Origin: Calothrix sp. PCC 6303
Lineage (GTDB): Bacteria > Cyanobacteriota > Cyanobacteriia > Cyanobacteriales > Nostocaceae
Reading direction: 5' to 3'
Assembly (NCBI RefSeq): GCF_000317435.1
Contig: NC_019751.1
Span: 2,790,001 to 2,854,000, forward strand
Length of the DNA: 64,000 nt
This document shows positions 27,992-37,872 of this stretch, piece after piece. The notes under the pieces are model-generated. The model was not told the origin of the DNA and did no database searches. It was given only the letters and a program-made list of their open reading frames with translations. How positions within the stretch are numbered: the stretch's first letter is position 1; the number at the start of each line of letters is the position of its first letter. The position numbers and the translations under genes are program-made.

Positions 27992-28993
27992 CTAATCCAA
28001 TTTCACCACCATCTTGCCAACATTTTTTCCTTCAAATAGTCCGATGAACGCGCTCACTGCTTGGTCGATTCCGACTACCACTGTTTCCTTGTTCTTCAGT
28101 TTTCCGTCTCGGAAATATTTACCTACTTCCTGTTCAAATTCTTTCTGATGAGCTAGCCAATCACTAACAATTAGTCCCTTCATCGTTAACCGTTTAGTAA
28201 TCATATTAAATAGATTAGAAGGACCAGGCTGCTTCTCCTGATTGTAACCAGAAATGCCACCACAAGCGATAATCCGCCCATGTACTTTTAATACCGAGAG
28301 CGCCGCTTCGAGCATTTCACCTCCCACATTATCAAAATAGACATCAATCCCATCTGGAACCTCTCGGTTCAATTGTTCGAGGATAGGAGCGGCTTTATAA
28401 TCAAAAGCGATATCAAATCCACATTCTTCCCGTAGGAACTTGACTTTTTCCATGGAACCTGCGGAACCGATTGTACGGCATCCACGCAATTTGGCTAGTT
28501 GCCCAGCCACACTTCCCACCGCACCTGCGGCTCCCGAAATAAAAATCACATCGTCAGCTTTGACGTTTACCAAATTTAATCCCACCCAAGCAGTCATGCC
28601 CGTCATCCCAAGAGCACCGAGATAAACTGATAATGGTTGCACCTCCTGGCTGACTAGATGCAACTCTTTTGGTGCTGCGATGAAGTATTCTCGCCAGCCA
28701 AAGCTGGAAGTCACAATATCGCCATGATTGAATTCCTTAGCGCGTGACTCTAATACTTCGCCAACTGCGCCGCCATTAAGTGGTTTGCCTAACTCGAAAG
28801 GTGGAACATATGATTTCCTGTCGCTCATACGACCACGCATATATGGGTCAACTGACATATAGAGATTGCGAACAAGTACCTGCCCATCTTGAAGTGGCTC
28901 TAGTTTGGTTTGCGCGATCGCAAAGTTATCTGCGTTGGGAAGTCCGTTAGGGTAAGAAACTAGCACAACCTCGCGACTGATTACATCTGTCAT
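27992..28993 (-). CDS. MDR-family NADP-dependent enone reductase-like oxidoreductase
   Basis: 333 residues. Start chosen at ATG 28993 because AGGAG lies 7 bases upstream; an earlier in-frame ATG at 29014 is less likely. Family signature of prostaglandin/leukotriene 13-reductase-like enzymes (COG2130): NLYMSVDPYMRGRMSD, then the nucleotide-binding loop SGAAGAVGSVAGQLAK and YFDNVGGEMLEA. Such enzymes reduce the C=C of alpha,beta-unsaturated ketones with NADPH. Placed directly after the oleate hydratase (34 bases), suggesting a common operon. Confidence 0.88.
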   Translation of the reverse strand: MTDVISREVVLVSYPNGLPNADNFAIAQTKLEPLQDGQVLVRNLYMSVDPYMRGRMSDRKSYVPPFELGKPLNGGAVGEVLESRAKEFNHGDIVTSSFGWREYFIAAPKELHLVSQEVQPLSVYLGALGMTGMTAWVGLNLVNVKADDVIFISGAAGAVGSVAGQLAKLRGCRTIGSAGSMEKVKFLREECGFDIAFDYKAAPILEQLNREVPDGIDVYFDNVGGEMLEAALSVLKVHGRIIACGGISGYNQEKQPGPSNLFNMITKRLTMKGLIVSDWLAHQKEFEQEVGKYFRDGKLKNKETVVVGIDQAVSAFIGLFEGKNVGKMVVKLD

Positions 28994-29027
28994 AATTTGC
29001 TCCTGATTATCCACCTTTTCAGTAAAC

Positions 29028-30599
29028 TTACTTAAATGCTTTGACTAAAGCCTCAAACTGCACATGCAGTGACTTGTCGTGGTGCGAAATAGGTGGGATG
29101 GGGCGATCTATACTTAAAAATTCGTAGACTGCCATCTGAGCGGCTCGCACCGAATACTCGACTGTGAAGACGACATCATCAGGAATTTCCACAAACTGAC
29201 TGATTAAGGCGAGGTTTTTGGAGCTACGAGGGATCGGTAACGGTCGATCGCTACGTAAACGAGGCATAAACATACTGGTGATATAGGGCATTCTGCAAGG
29301 AATACAGTTTGCCGATTCCACAATGTCCAAATCAAAGCGGAGATGACCGCAGAGTTCGCGGAGAATTTCTTCACCGTTACATTCATCCATCGGTTTAGGC
29401 ACAAAATTACCCACGCGATCGGGCAAAAGTGCATATCCCCAGAACACCTGGACATCAGCAGGCTGATTGATAAAATGGGGTTGATAGGCAAGCACGATAG
29501 ACATCAGCCAGTTAGAGTCTTTAAACGTGATCAATCCGCCAGTCCCCGCTTGATTGCCACTAAATTCCAGGATCTTGTCGAAGAATTTAGGGTTTTTCAG
29601 GGTGACGGTAAAAGACTCCCAGCAAGATTCAGCAATACTGCTATTAAAAGCAGCAGGATTCCCAAAATCAGGGTTTTCTGCTGCCAGCTTTTCCCATAAA
29701 TTCCAACTAGTACAGTCCTGTTTCGTCAGCTTCTTGGGCGCACTAGTCATAGAACCCAGACTTGAGGCATCAGTCATCGAGCCGTTTTGCAGAAAAACCA
29801 GATCGCCATCTTTAACCGAGATGGTTTTGCTTTCACCACTTTGTTGATAATGAATGCCTGTCACTACCAACTTCCCCTTTGCGGTGGTGCGTTCCAGATC
29901 CATCACCTGGCAATCTAAGACAAAATGGACATTTTGGGTAGCCAGCCAACTCTTTAAGGGCAGAATCAATGAATCATACTGATTGTAAATGGTACGTTTA
30001 ACCCCACCCAGGGTTTCAATTCGAGTAAATTCCAGCATGAAGCGATGCAAATAACGCTTGAATTCAACAGCACTGTGCCACGGTTGGAAGGCAAACGTAG
30101 TCACCCACATATACCAAAATTCAGTCTCGAAAAATTCTGGAGACAGCCAATCTGTAATACAACTAGCACCTAACTCAGCTTCACCAGCTTGGGTAAGCTT
30201 GAGTAATTCTTGACGATTTGCCATGGAAAAGCCCATGGAACTTACCGGAACTTTCCCCCGACGACGATCAACTAGACGCGCCATCGAATTTGACTTGTGC
30301 TGCTGATTAAACTCCATTGTTTCGTCAAATACTGACTTCCCAGGGAAATTTAGGGAGGGAATTGATTTGAATAAATCCCAAGTGCATTCGTAATTGTCGG
30401 TTGTCAACATTCGCCCACCACGTAACGAATAGCCATCGGTAGGGTTTCCGGCTCCATCCATACTTCCCCCCACGACGGACTTTACCTCCAGAATGAAAAT
30501 ATTTTCCCCACAGAAGCCATCATCGCGGATCATAAAGGCTGCGGCTGCCATAGAGCCAATACCACCACCTAGTAAATAAGCATTCAGTTCATTACCCAT
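29028..30599 (-). CDS. ohyA: Oleate hydratase (myosin-cross-reactive antigen family)
   Basis: 523 residues from ATG 30599; upstream extension overlaps the next gene and is rejected. N-terminal AYLLGGGIGSMAAAAFMIRD is the FAD motif. EVKSVVGGSMDGAGNP and SLRGGRM are family hallmarks, with a region FVEIPDDVVFTVEYSVR near the end. The enzyme adds water to the cis-9 double bond of unsaturated fatty acids to give 10-hydroxy acids and needs FAD structurally. The gene lies between a zinc alcohol dehydrogenase and an MDR reductase on the same strand. Confidence 0.9.
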   Translation of the reverse strand: MGNELNAYLLGGGIGSMAAAAFMIRDDGFCGENIFILEVKSVVGGSMDGAGNPTDGYSLRGGRMLTTDNYECTWDLFKSIPSLNFPGKSVFDETMEFNQQHKSNSMARLVDRRRGKVPVSSMGFSMANRQELLKLTQAGEAELGASCITDWLSPEFFETEFWYMWVTTFAFQPWHSAVEFKRYLHRFMLEFTRIETLGGVKRTIYNQYDSLILPLKSWLATQNVHFVLDCQVMDLERTTAKGKLVVTGIHYQQSGESKTISVKDGDLVFLQNGSMTDASSLGSMTSAPKKLTKQDCTSWNLWEKLAAENPDFGNPAAFNSSIAESCWESFTVTLKNPKFFDKILEFSGNQAGTGGLITFKDSNWLMSIVLAYQPHFINQPADVQVFWGYALLPDRVGNFVPKPMDECNGEEILRELCGHLRFDLDIVESANCIPCRMPYITSMFMPRLRSDRPLPIPRSSKNLALISQFVEIPDDVVFTVEYSVRAAQMAVYEFLSIDRPIPPISHHDKSLHVQFEALVKAFK

Positions 30600-30648
30600 G
30601 TCAATTAACTCCCAAATAAGCGTGATTGATGCTGAATTTTGGAGCGTA

Positions 30649-31677
30649 TTAAAGCCGCACCATAACTTTAATTGCTTTTCGTTCATCCATTGCCGCGTAA
30701 CCACCTGGAACACCATCCAGATCGACTGTCAGATCCAACACGGGAGAGGGATCGATCTTCCCCGCAAGCACATCTGCTAACAGTTCCGGAATATAAGCCC
30801 GCGCGGGCGCAACACCACCCCGCAAGGTAATATTTGAGAGAAACATCCCTGCCAATTTCACACTGCCATGTGGAACACCGACATAACCAATCGTGTCACC
30901 TGGACGTGTAATCTCAATCGCCGTACTGAAAGAAGATTCCGTGCCGACACATTCCAAGACTGCCTCAGCACCCCCTTTAGTCATCTCTTGTACTTCATCA
31001 ATCGCCTGTTGATCGCGGCTTTTAACTACATCGGTAGCACCAAAGCGACGGGCAATTTCAATGCGTTTTTCATGTTTGCCCAGTAGAATGATTCGAGCGG
31101 CTCCCAGTCGTTTTGCTGCTAAAACGCCGCACAGTCCCACTGCCCCATCGCCAACCACTGCCACTGTCGAACCTGCTCGTACTCCAGCAGAAATAGCCGC
31201 ATGATGTCCAGTTGCCATCACATCTGTGAGCGGCAGAATTGCGGTGAGTAAGGCATCATCGTTTTCAACTTCCCTAGGAATTTTAACTAGTGTGGCATCG
31301 GCAAAGGGAGCGCGCACAGCTTCTGCTTGTCCACCATCATTGGTTCCACCCCAAAAGCCACCTTGGATACAGGAAGTTTGTAGACTTTTGCCGCAAAATT
31401 CACAGGAGCCATCCGAAAAAGCAAACGGAGCTAATACGCGATCGCCCTTTTTCAAATTCCGCACATCCGAACCAACCGTTTCGACAATACCCATCCATTC
31501 GTGACCCGTGCGCCATCCGGGTTTCCAATCATCTGACCCTCGGTAAAACCACAAATCGGAGCCACAGATGCAGGCATGGGTAATCCGCACAACGGCATCA
31601 GTTGGTTCTTGAATAGTAGAGTCGGGAACGGTTTCGACTCTTACATCACCAGGAGCGTAATAGACAGTTGCTTTCAC
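30649..31677 (-). CDS. Zinc-dependent alcohol dehydrogenase
   Basis: 342 residues from a GTG start. Catalytic zinc site: CICGSDLWFYRG and GHEWMGIVE. The structural zinc lobe is reduced, with CEFCGKSLQTSC. NAD(P) loop AVVGDGAVGLCGVLAAKRLG. Typical length for COG1063. Oxidises a secondary or primary alcohol; next to an oleate hydratase, a 10-hydroxy fatty acid is a plausible but unproven substrate. It is the first gene of the five-gene group, and its promoter should lie in 31678-31812. Confidence 0.88.
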   Translation of the reverse strand: MKATVYYAPGDVRVETVPDSTIQEPTDAVVRITHACICGSDLWFYRGSDDWKPGWRTGHEWMGIVETVGSDVRNLKKGDRVLAPFAFSDGSCEFCGKSLQTSCIQGGFWGGTNDGGQAEAVRAPFADATLVKIPREVENDDALLTAILPLTDVMATGHHAAISAGVRAGSTVAVVGDGAVGLCGVLAAKRLGAARIILLGKHEKRIEIARRFGATDVVKSRDQQAIDEVQEMTKGGAEAVLECVGTESSFSTAIEITRPGDTIGYVGVPHGSVKLAGMFLSNITLRGGVAPARAYIPELLADVLAGKIDPSPVLDLTVDLDGVPGGYAAMDERKAIKVMVRL

Positions 31678-31812
31678 AATCGATTTTCCTGTTATAAATA
31701 GTTAGAAGCATGGATTTTGTAACTTGCAATTCTTTTCTCTCAAAAGTTTTTAAATACAAGTTTTGAAAATCAATTTTGTACTTGAATCTCATCCACTTTA
31801 TTTAACTGCTAT

Positions 31813-32166
31813 TTAAGTAGCTTGTAGCTTGATTAATGTTTTTGTTCCAGCCACATTAGTAACTGAAACTGCCATCATCACGCCATTTGAGTTCTGTGCA
31901 GTTAAAACTTCAGTTGGTGAATCAATCGTGTGAGCGTAAGTTACTTCATCTCGACCGATTTCAATTAATAAGTCATCCCCTTTCCCCGGTGGGTCATAAA
32001 CCATCGCCATCAAAGGTGCATTTTTAATCAATTCTTCGTCACCGAGTTCTGAACCGATAATTTCGAGAGAAATATGCCTCCCACGATTCCCATCTGAAAA
32101 TTGATCGAAAAACTCGCCCCATCGATCCTGTGGTACAGATTTGTTTACGTCGATTTTATTTACCAT
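31813..32166 (-). CDS. DUF5335 family protein
   Basis: 117-residue soluble protein matching the pattern of DUF5335: W-x-FFDQFS near the N-terminus, RHISLEIIGSELGDEEL and DDLLIEIGRDEVTYAHTI. Function unknown. It stands before BON and glycine-rich stress genes, which suggests a stress-response group, although the spacings (about 230 and 70 bases) imply separate transcripts may exist. Confidence 0.75.
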   Translation of the reverse strand: MVNKIDVNKSVPQDRWGEFFDQFSDGNRGRHISLEIIGSELGDEELIKNAPLMAMVYDPPGKGDDLLIEIGRDEVTYAHTIDSPTEVLTAQNSNGVMMAVSVTNVAGTKTLIKLQAT

Positions 32167-32398
32167 TATGATTCCTTGTAAAAAATTAGTAATTTATTTG
32201 GGTACTTTACTCAGTGCTAAAAGGCAAGAGAAATTTTACTTAGTAGTCCACCAAGTAAACTTTGCGGAGTGATTGAAAATTGGAAACCCAAGAATATGAA
32301 TCCCTAATTCCCAGCCTTACCCAATAATTTTGGGTTGGGGGACTGCTACTAGTAGCCCACCAAATAGACTTTACCTCGTCTGTAGTTGGGCTTTAGCG

Positions 32399-33082
32399 CT
32401 ATGTATCAAAACCAAAGCTCTCCAGCGTGAGATTATTATCCACCGAGAACACCCCTGGAGCAGCCCAGGCTGCTCGTTCAGCTTCCTCAAGTTCACTATA
32501 GTTCCGAACTTTCCCACTGAGCACCACCTCATTTTGGGAAGTCTCCACTTGGATCTTGCTAGCATCAAACAAAGCACTTCGTTTGAACGCGGATTGGATA
32601 GCTGTTTCAACTGCCATTGTCGTCAGCTTGGGTTTAATCGAGATATTATTAGACACCCCTTTGACACCTGACAGATAATGCACAACGTTTCCGGCTGCAT
32701 TTTTTTGGTACCACCACTCTACCTGACCATCTAATGTGATCCAGCCTTCACGAACGGTTGGAGTAATGGTTTTTGTTGGGATTATCGTACACGAGGCGAT
32801 TTGATTTGCAGCAGCGGTAGCGATATCCCCATCTGTGCGGTGCATGGAACTTGGTAGCTTAACTTCGATGTCGTCTGCAATTGCCTTTACCCCAGCAACC
32901 CGTTTAACTGCGCGCACGGCTTCCCGTTTCTCGTTATAAGTGGTTGCGTAGCCATTGAGTGTCACGGTTCCATCTTTCACCAAAACACCAATGTCTGTGA
33001 CCTTTATACTTGGCTCATATTTGAGTTCGGAAAGCACATCAGTCTTTAGTTCTACGTCAGTCTTTTCTATGGTATTTGTCAT
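32399..33082 (-). CDS. Triple BON-domain protein
   Basis: 227 residues with three BON domains at about 9-75, 80-145 and 150-220. Each has a G-x-V-x-L-x-G core: VKDGTVTLNGYATT, VREGWITLDGQVEW and TSQNEVVLSGKVRN. BON domains bind membranes or ligands and are linked to osmotic and envelope stress (OsmY-like). No signal peptide is seen, so it is probably cytoplasmic. Located between DUF5335 and a DUF1269-like stress protein. Confidence 0.88.
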   Translation of the reverse strand: MTNTIEKTDVELKTDVLSELKYEPSIKVTDIGVLVKDGTVTLNGYATTYNEKREAVRAVKRVAGVKAIADDIEVKLPSSMHRTDGDIATAAANQIASCTIIPTKTITPTVREGWITLDGQVEWWYQKNAAGNVVHYLSGVKGVSNNISIKPKLTTMAVETAIQSAFKRSALFDASKIQVETSQNEVVLSGKVRNYSELEEAERAAWAAPGVFSVDNNLTLESFGFDT

Positions 33083-33151
33083 GTTATTTTTTGTTTACTG
33101 GTTGATTAGTGAAACGCAATACTACCTGCTATGATGCCTGAGTTCAAAGCT

Positions 33152-33685
33152 TTAGACAGCAACTGACATACCCATTTTGTGACCCATTTTGTCTAGCATT
33201 TGTTTTACCTGACTGACATCCTCATTGCTGCCTGTCACAAGGATGATGAACTCGCCTGCTTGGATTTGAGTCTCGTACCTCAGTACCTCGTGCTTGGGTA
33301 TTCCTAACCCTCCTAATGCACCTGCTAGTCCCCCTACAGCAGCAGCACTGGCTCCTCCAATAAGTGTTCCTTCCAACCAGCCCGCCAACACTCCCACAAT
33401 GGGACCTGCAATGATGAGAGGAGCCATTCCGGGAATAAATAGCACTCCAGCCCCTGCTAAAATACCAAACAAACCTCCGACAAAGCTACCCCAATAAGCA
33501 CCTCCAGCGGCTCCAGTTTTGGCAGTATCTTTCCAGGTCAAAAATCCGCGCACATGTTCTGTAGTCTGGTAGTCTTTGCCTATGATTGAAAGTTTTTGCA
33601 TATCGAAACCTTCTTTTTGCAGTTCCAATACAACCCTTTCTGCTTCCACATGAGAGGGAAAATGAGCGACAATTGTATGTGTCAT
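33152..33685 (-). CDS. General stress protein (DUF1269-like, glycine-zipper)
   Basis: 177 residues. N-terminal MTHTIVAHFPSHVEAERVV is the ferredoxin-like 'heat-induced/general stress protein' start. A glycine/alanine-rich hydrophobic centre spans residues ~55-125 (GLFGILAGAGVLFIPG; GGLAGALGGLGIP), likely a membrane-inserting glycine zipper. The C-terminal part repeats the ferredoxin-like strand pattern (GEFIILVTGSNEDVSQV). Role in envelope or general stress is inferred from family. Confidence 0.82.
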   Translation of the reverse strand: MTHTIVAHFPSHVEAERVVLELQKEGFDMQKLSIIGKDYQTTEHVRGFLTWKDTAKTGAAGGAYWGSFVGGLFGILAGAGVLFIPGMAPLIIAGPIVGVLAGWLEGTLIGGASAAAVGGLAGALGGLGIPKHEVLRYETQIQAGEFIILVTGSNEDVSQVKQMLDKMGHKMGMSVAV

Positions 33686-33793
33686 GAGTTTGTTTCCTTT
33701 ATTCCAAGGTTTATTTTGTAGTCAGATAGATAAGCATCAGATGCTCATCTATCTCAACTAATTCCTGACATGTTTGGTTAAATCATGTCTTAC

Positions 33794-34280
33794 TTATTTT
33801 GTAGTTCCCGCAGCAGTTTCTACATCTAATCTGCTACAAATTGCCGATAATGTTGCTTCTTCGGCTTCTTCCATCGCTGCCATTGCTAAGAAGATTGCTG
33901 TAGCAGCATAGTCTTCAGCTTTATCTGCCCGATGCTCCAGTTTCTTGACTTTGCGAGTTGCTTTCCATTCCTCAACGTGGGACTTTACTTCAGATTCTTT
34001 TTCCTCAAATTGAGTTTTGAGTTTTGCTCGATACTCATCAAATTCTTGTTTTTTAGCTTCTAGCTTTGCCTTCGCTTCATCGAGCTTAGATTGAATCTCT
34101 GCTTGAGTTTTTTTCGGTGCAGATTGAACACTTTCCCTTAGAGATTTTGCTCGGTTTTCAATCGCTTCTAAATTGCCGTGAAGTTGTTTTGTGAAGTTAT
34201 CAATTGTAGTATTGATAAGGCTACCTCTAGGATATTTTGTTTCTAAAATTCACATAAAGCGTCATTAAATTAACAGCCAT
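33794..34280 (-). pseudogene. Coiled-coil protein gene with a 1-base frameshift near the start
   Basis: A long clear reading frame (stop TAA at 33794) encodes about 150 highly charged residues, including AEIQSKLDEAKAKLEAKKQE and ATRKVKKLEHRADKAEDYAA. It has no ATG, GTG or TTG near its beginning and is closed by a TGA at its upstream limit. Just upstream another frame gives MAVNLMTLYVNFRNK (ATG 34280). Deleting one A in the AAAA run near 34240 joins the two. It is either a frameshift mutation, a sequencing error, or a case of ribosome slippage. Likely a stress-associated coiled-coil protein. Confidence 0.6.
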
Positions 34281-34998
34281 AAAATTAAATTAGTCTTGAC
34301 AATTAATTAATTTATTTGACTGATAAAAACTTAAACAACTCTTTCGTAGCTTCATGCTCTGTTTATGTCGATTTTTTACCATCTATCTTAGGTTATAAAG
34401 GTGAATATCTTGAGAGGTAGATAAGTAGGTGGGAATAAACACAACTTCTTGGAAACTATTTTTGGAGGCGGAAGCCCCCAAAAAAGTTTCCGCTATGTAA
34501 CGTAATGTAAATTAGCTTCAAAGTCTTCTTACAAACCCTAACAGGAGGCACAGCCTAGGCTGTTGACTCTGTGACTTTTTCGGGATTTCATTCATTCAAA
34601 AAACGTGGATAGTCACGATGGCTGAAAGCTTGATTTTGATAGGGTTTTAGCGAGATATTAAACGCCACGAACAAAAGTACCAAAAATCGCCCAATTTTCA
34701 ACAAAGTCAACAGCCTAGGCACAGCCACCCCAAATGTTTGCGCTTACCCCTATTACCCCTAATGCCCTTCGACAAGCTCAGGGTAACACCTACTACCTTG
34801 TCATAACTACAATTTTCAACACCCACCTATAGCGTTTCCCAAGCAGATGAAGTACACCAATTGTTATCTAAAGCTGATACATAAAAGCATATAGATTTTA
34901 ATTTGTACCTCACCAGACTGAGAAGCGCTATACTTACATCTGTAATTTGTGACTCTACAAAGGTAATATTTTGCTAATTAATGTATTAAAACTAGCAA
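34281..34998. other. Long intergenic region with repeats, no gene
   Basis: About 700 bases without a convincing gene. It contains a perfect 16-bp inverted repeat (34553-34568 and 34705-34720), a common repeat core CCCTTCGACAAGCTCAGGG near 34766, and AT-rich flanks. Confidence 0.6.
34553..34720. repeat. 168-bp element with 16-bp terminal inverted repeats
   Basis: GCCTAGGCTGTTGACT at 34553-34568 is the exact reverse complement of AGTCAACAGCCTAGGC at 34705-34720. The interior has no gene. It has the size and shape of a MITE-like repeat, but no second copy is in the window. Confidence 0.5.
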
Positions 34999-35199
34999 GT
35001 GTATCCGATTAAAACCTATCCAGCACAGACAATAACATTGGAAGTTGGAAGGCATAAAATTGAGTCGATATCTCCTCATAACCGTCCTTTTCTAACTACC
35101 TGTGAATTGTTTGTTTTTAAAGGGAAAGGTAAACTTTTACACCTGTTAGCTGAGAACGAATCGACTCTACCACTTTGTTTAGCTGCACAGGAGACTTGA
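34999..35199 (+). CDS. Very doubtful small open frame
   Basis: 66-codon frame from GTG without family resemblance. It may be the tail of a lost gene or chance; listed only because the surrounding 1.7 kb is otherwise empty. Confidence 0.15.
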   Translation: MYPIKTYPAQTITLEVGRHKIESISPHNRPFLTTCELFVFKGKGKLLHLLAENESTLPLCLAAQET

Positions 35200-35411
35200 G
35201 AGAGGCTGCCATCTTTTCAGGCAAACGACTGTTACCACTCTGAATACGCATTGGTTGCTGCCTAAGAGTTTGGAGGCGCTGATCATTATTGAAAAATTTA
35301 TTTCTTGGTGTTCCCTAAGTGTGTCATGTTTAACCATTAGAATGTAGGATAGTAAATCTGTGTTTTCATTGATATACCAGTTAAATCCTATTCCTACTTT
35401 GAAATTGAGAT

Positions 35412-35666
35412 ATGACATTAATCAAAAAATCGGAACAACAACTTCTGCTTAAAATCAAGAAAATAGAAGATGAAGAACAAAATATTCAACCGGATACTAG
35501 GGATATCCCAGAGGTGAGGGAGGAGGAAAAACAGCTAATTACAGAAAATACAGAATCTAACTATATTCCAGCGCGGGATAACCCCATAGTTCAATCCATT
35601 GGTAACTCAGGGTGGCAAATTTCGGATATTTGGAGGGATATTCGAGTCGATAACTTTTCTGATTGA
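35412..35666 (+). CDS. Small acidic hypothetical protein
   Basis: 84 residues from ATG, rich in Glu/Lys/Asn (KKIEDEEQNIQPD) with a C-terminal GWQISDIWRDIRVDNFSD. Base composition is gene-like and the frame is clean, but no family is recognised. Soluble, no membrane span. The gap 35667-35970 holds nothing recognisable. Confidence 0.4.
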   Translation: MTLIKKSEQQLLLKIKKIEDEEQNIQPDTRDIPEVREEEKQLITENTESNYIPARDNPIVQSIGNSGWQISDIWRDIRVDNFSD

Positions 35667-35970
35667 TAAAGATAAATCGATGTGTTTTTCAACAGCGAAA
35701 CCTTATTTGCGATTCTGAGATTGGCACATCGTTATACCAAATCTCCAAAATTGCCTTTGAAACTGGTATAAAACCATGTTAAATCTAAACCAAGCTACAC
35801 CCCTTTTAACACTTTGAACGAATTCACAAAATCATCCAGTCCGAAAAAATCTCAAGCGATTAAAAAGAAGAAAATGTAACAACAAACCCGTCGGAAGAAC
35901 CGACCCAAGAAAAAACAATTTGGAGTGTATTCTATTATTGCCTACCGCTGAGGGCTGGAGTTAGACACTT

Positions 35971-37872
35971 TCATCGAGCAGTTTCCACGGTCAAAACCTG
36001 GGGTGGTGTGGAATCGGGAGGATAAATAAAATCAACTTCCACTTTCTTTGTCGCACCTGCTGCTAATTGCAACGTCACTAAAGCTTTTCCTTGCTGTCCC
36101 CTTCTCTGCACCACATGCAAATATTTTACCTGCATTTTACCTAAGTCATCTTCGTAACTTACCTTCACCGTTCCACGAAAAAATATTTGCTCGACTTGGG
36201 GATTTAAAAATAATAATCTATCAGTTCCACCTTCATCTTTGAGGGGAGTTTGGATTAATATATTAACTGTTTTAGTTTGATTTGTCGGGTTATGTAAAGG
36301 CAAAGTCAAATCATATTCCACTCCGTAATTACTATGAGCAAAATATGCCGTATCGGGATACCGAGCTAACATCTTGGCACTTTGAATCTGCTTGGTTGCC
36401 AGAGTTACTAAATGTACCGTTCCTAGTGGGTAAGAAATAGCTGTACCTGATTCTGGGATGGTTAATTTTGTCGCCTCGGAATTATCAGTAATTACCCCTT
36501 CCCACTTTGCACCTTGAGAAACACCAGCAACTCGACCGAATACAGTAGGTTCTCTAGGTGGTTCTAATGGTGTGGGTATGGCATCCCGTTTTTCTGCCAA
36601 ATTTCCATTATTGAGTAAATTTTGCCACTCAGGTAAAGTTGGGAGACGATTAGCAGTCATGGCTAAATTGGCAATATAAATTACACCGTCACTTTGTAAA
36701 CGCATCATTGTTGTGCGACCATTGGATGAGGGTGCAAGTACGGGAATTGGTAGATTTGCTAATATTTGGCTTTTACCTGGTTCAATAACGATTTTCTCAG
36801 GGAAAATATTTTGTCTCATTCCTTGCAATACATCACCCATTGTCCTGCTTCCTGGTCCCGAATAAACTGTATTTTGGGAATTGTTTTGAATGTCGGGTAA
36901 GGGAATAAAGGGAGCTTGTTGAGTTAGATAACTGGCTCCATTTAATATTTCTAAGGTTACTGGTTGATTGCCTGGATTGTGAACAATAATGCCTTGATAA
37001 ACAGTCCGATTTCTTGCTGCTGTTTCTGCCCTGACAATATGGTGGGAAAAAATATCAAATCTGCCTTGAAAGGGATAATTTAAATGTGCTGCGGGTGTTT
37101 TTTTCCCTGATGGGGGAAAGGTTGAGAGTAAAATTCCATCACTTTCCACTAATTCTGGACTGTTGCTGTTGAAAGTGGGTATGGTATCGAGTTTTCCCGG
37201 TAATGGCTTTACTTGTTGGGGTTTTACTTCCACTCCAGCGATGTATTGCGGGGGAATGGTGTAGATATTGAGTGCGCGACACATCAATGCGGCAACTTCC
37301 CCTCTGGTGGCACTTTGGTTAGGTTTTAGCTGTTTGATGTTGGGATAATTGACGATAATGCTATTAATTGCCGCAGATGCGATCGCATTTTGAGCATAAC
37401 CAGGAATTTCTGCTGCATCGAGGAAGTATTTTTGTAATGTCTGCGCTGGATTGGAGATGGAATTGTAATTTTTTGCCCCTGTGATGACACCAATAATTTG
37501 AGCGCGGGGTATGGCTTGGTTGGGTTGAAATATTCGCCCTGGATATCCTGAGAAAAAGCCTTTTTGGTATGCAGTGGATATGGCTTTATTTGCCCAATGA
37601 GTTGGGGGTACATCTCGAAATGGCGTTGAGTTACGTTTGTTAGGGGTGTCAGGAAAAGCGTTGAGCATCAATACTGCTGCTTCTGCCCTTGTGACTGTGA
37701 GATTGGGACGAAAGGTGTTATCAGGGTATCCGGTAATTAATTTACGGGAATTTAGTTCGCGGATGCAATTATTTCCCCAGTATTCTTGCGTGTCGTTGAA
37801 TGCCAGGGCTGTAGTGTTCGGGAAAATTACAATGATGCTAGAAAGGGTCAGAAGTCGCAGTAATGATGGCAT
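35971..37872 (-). CDS. SLH-domain and DUF3370 exported protein
   Basis: 633 residues from ATG 37872 (a TTG two codons earlier is possible). A signal peptide (LLRLLTLSSIIVIFPNTTA) is followed by three SLH domains at ~25-205. The SLH cores are ITGYPDNTFRPNLTVTRAEA, GYPGRIFQPNQAIPRAQI and KPNQSATRGEVAALM. The rest is a DUF3370 domain with FPEKIVIEPGKSQILANLP and LPTLPEWQNLLNNGNL. SLH domains anchor proteins to peptidoglycan-linked polymers; DUF3370 has no known function. The fusion suggests a cell-surface protein. Confidence 0.82.
   Translation of the reverse strand: MPSLLRLLTLSSIIVIFPNTTALAFNDTQEYWGNNCIRELNSRKLITGYPDNTFRPNLTVTRAEAAVLMLNAFPDTPNKRNSTPFRDVPPTHWANKAISTAYQKGFFSGYPGRIFQPNQAIPRAQIIGVITGAKNYNSISNPAQTLQKYFLDAAEIPGYAQNAIASAAINSIIVNYPNIKQLKPNQSATRGEVAALMCRALNIYTIPPQYIAGVEVKPQQVKPLPGKLDTIPTFNSNSPELVESDGILLSTFPPSGKKTPAAHLNYPFQGRFDIFSHHIVRAETAARNRTVYQGIIVHNPGNQPVTLEILNGASYLTQQAPFIPLPDIQNNSQNTVYSGPGSRTMGDVLQGMRQNIFPEKIVIEPGKSQILANLPIPVLAPSSNGRTTMMRLQSDGVIYIANLAMTANRLPTLPEWQNLLNNGNLAEKRDAIPTPLEPPREPTVFGRVAGVSQGAKWEGVITDNSEATKLTIPESGTAISYPLGTVHLVTLATKQIQSAKMLARYPDTAYFAHSNYGVEYDLTLPLHNPTNQTKTVNILIQTPLKDEGGTDRLLFLNPQVEQIFFRGTVKVSYEDDLGKMQVKYLHVVQRRGQQGKALVTLQLAAGATKKVEVDFIYPPDSTPPQVLTVETAR

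Noticed and set aside
34766-34786. CCCTTCGACAAGCTCAGGG as a possible terminator
   Set aside because: It is a widespread repeat core without a following T-run and not at a gene end.
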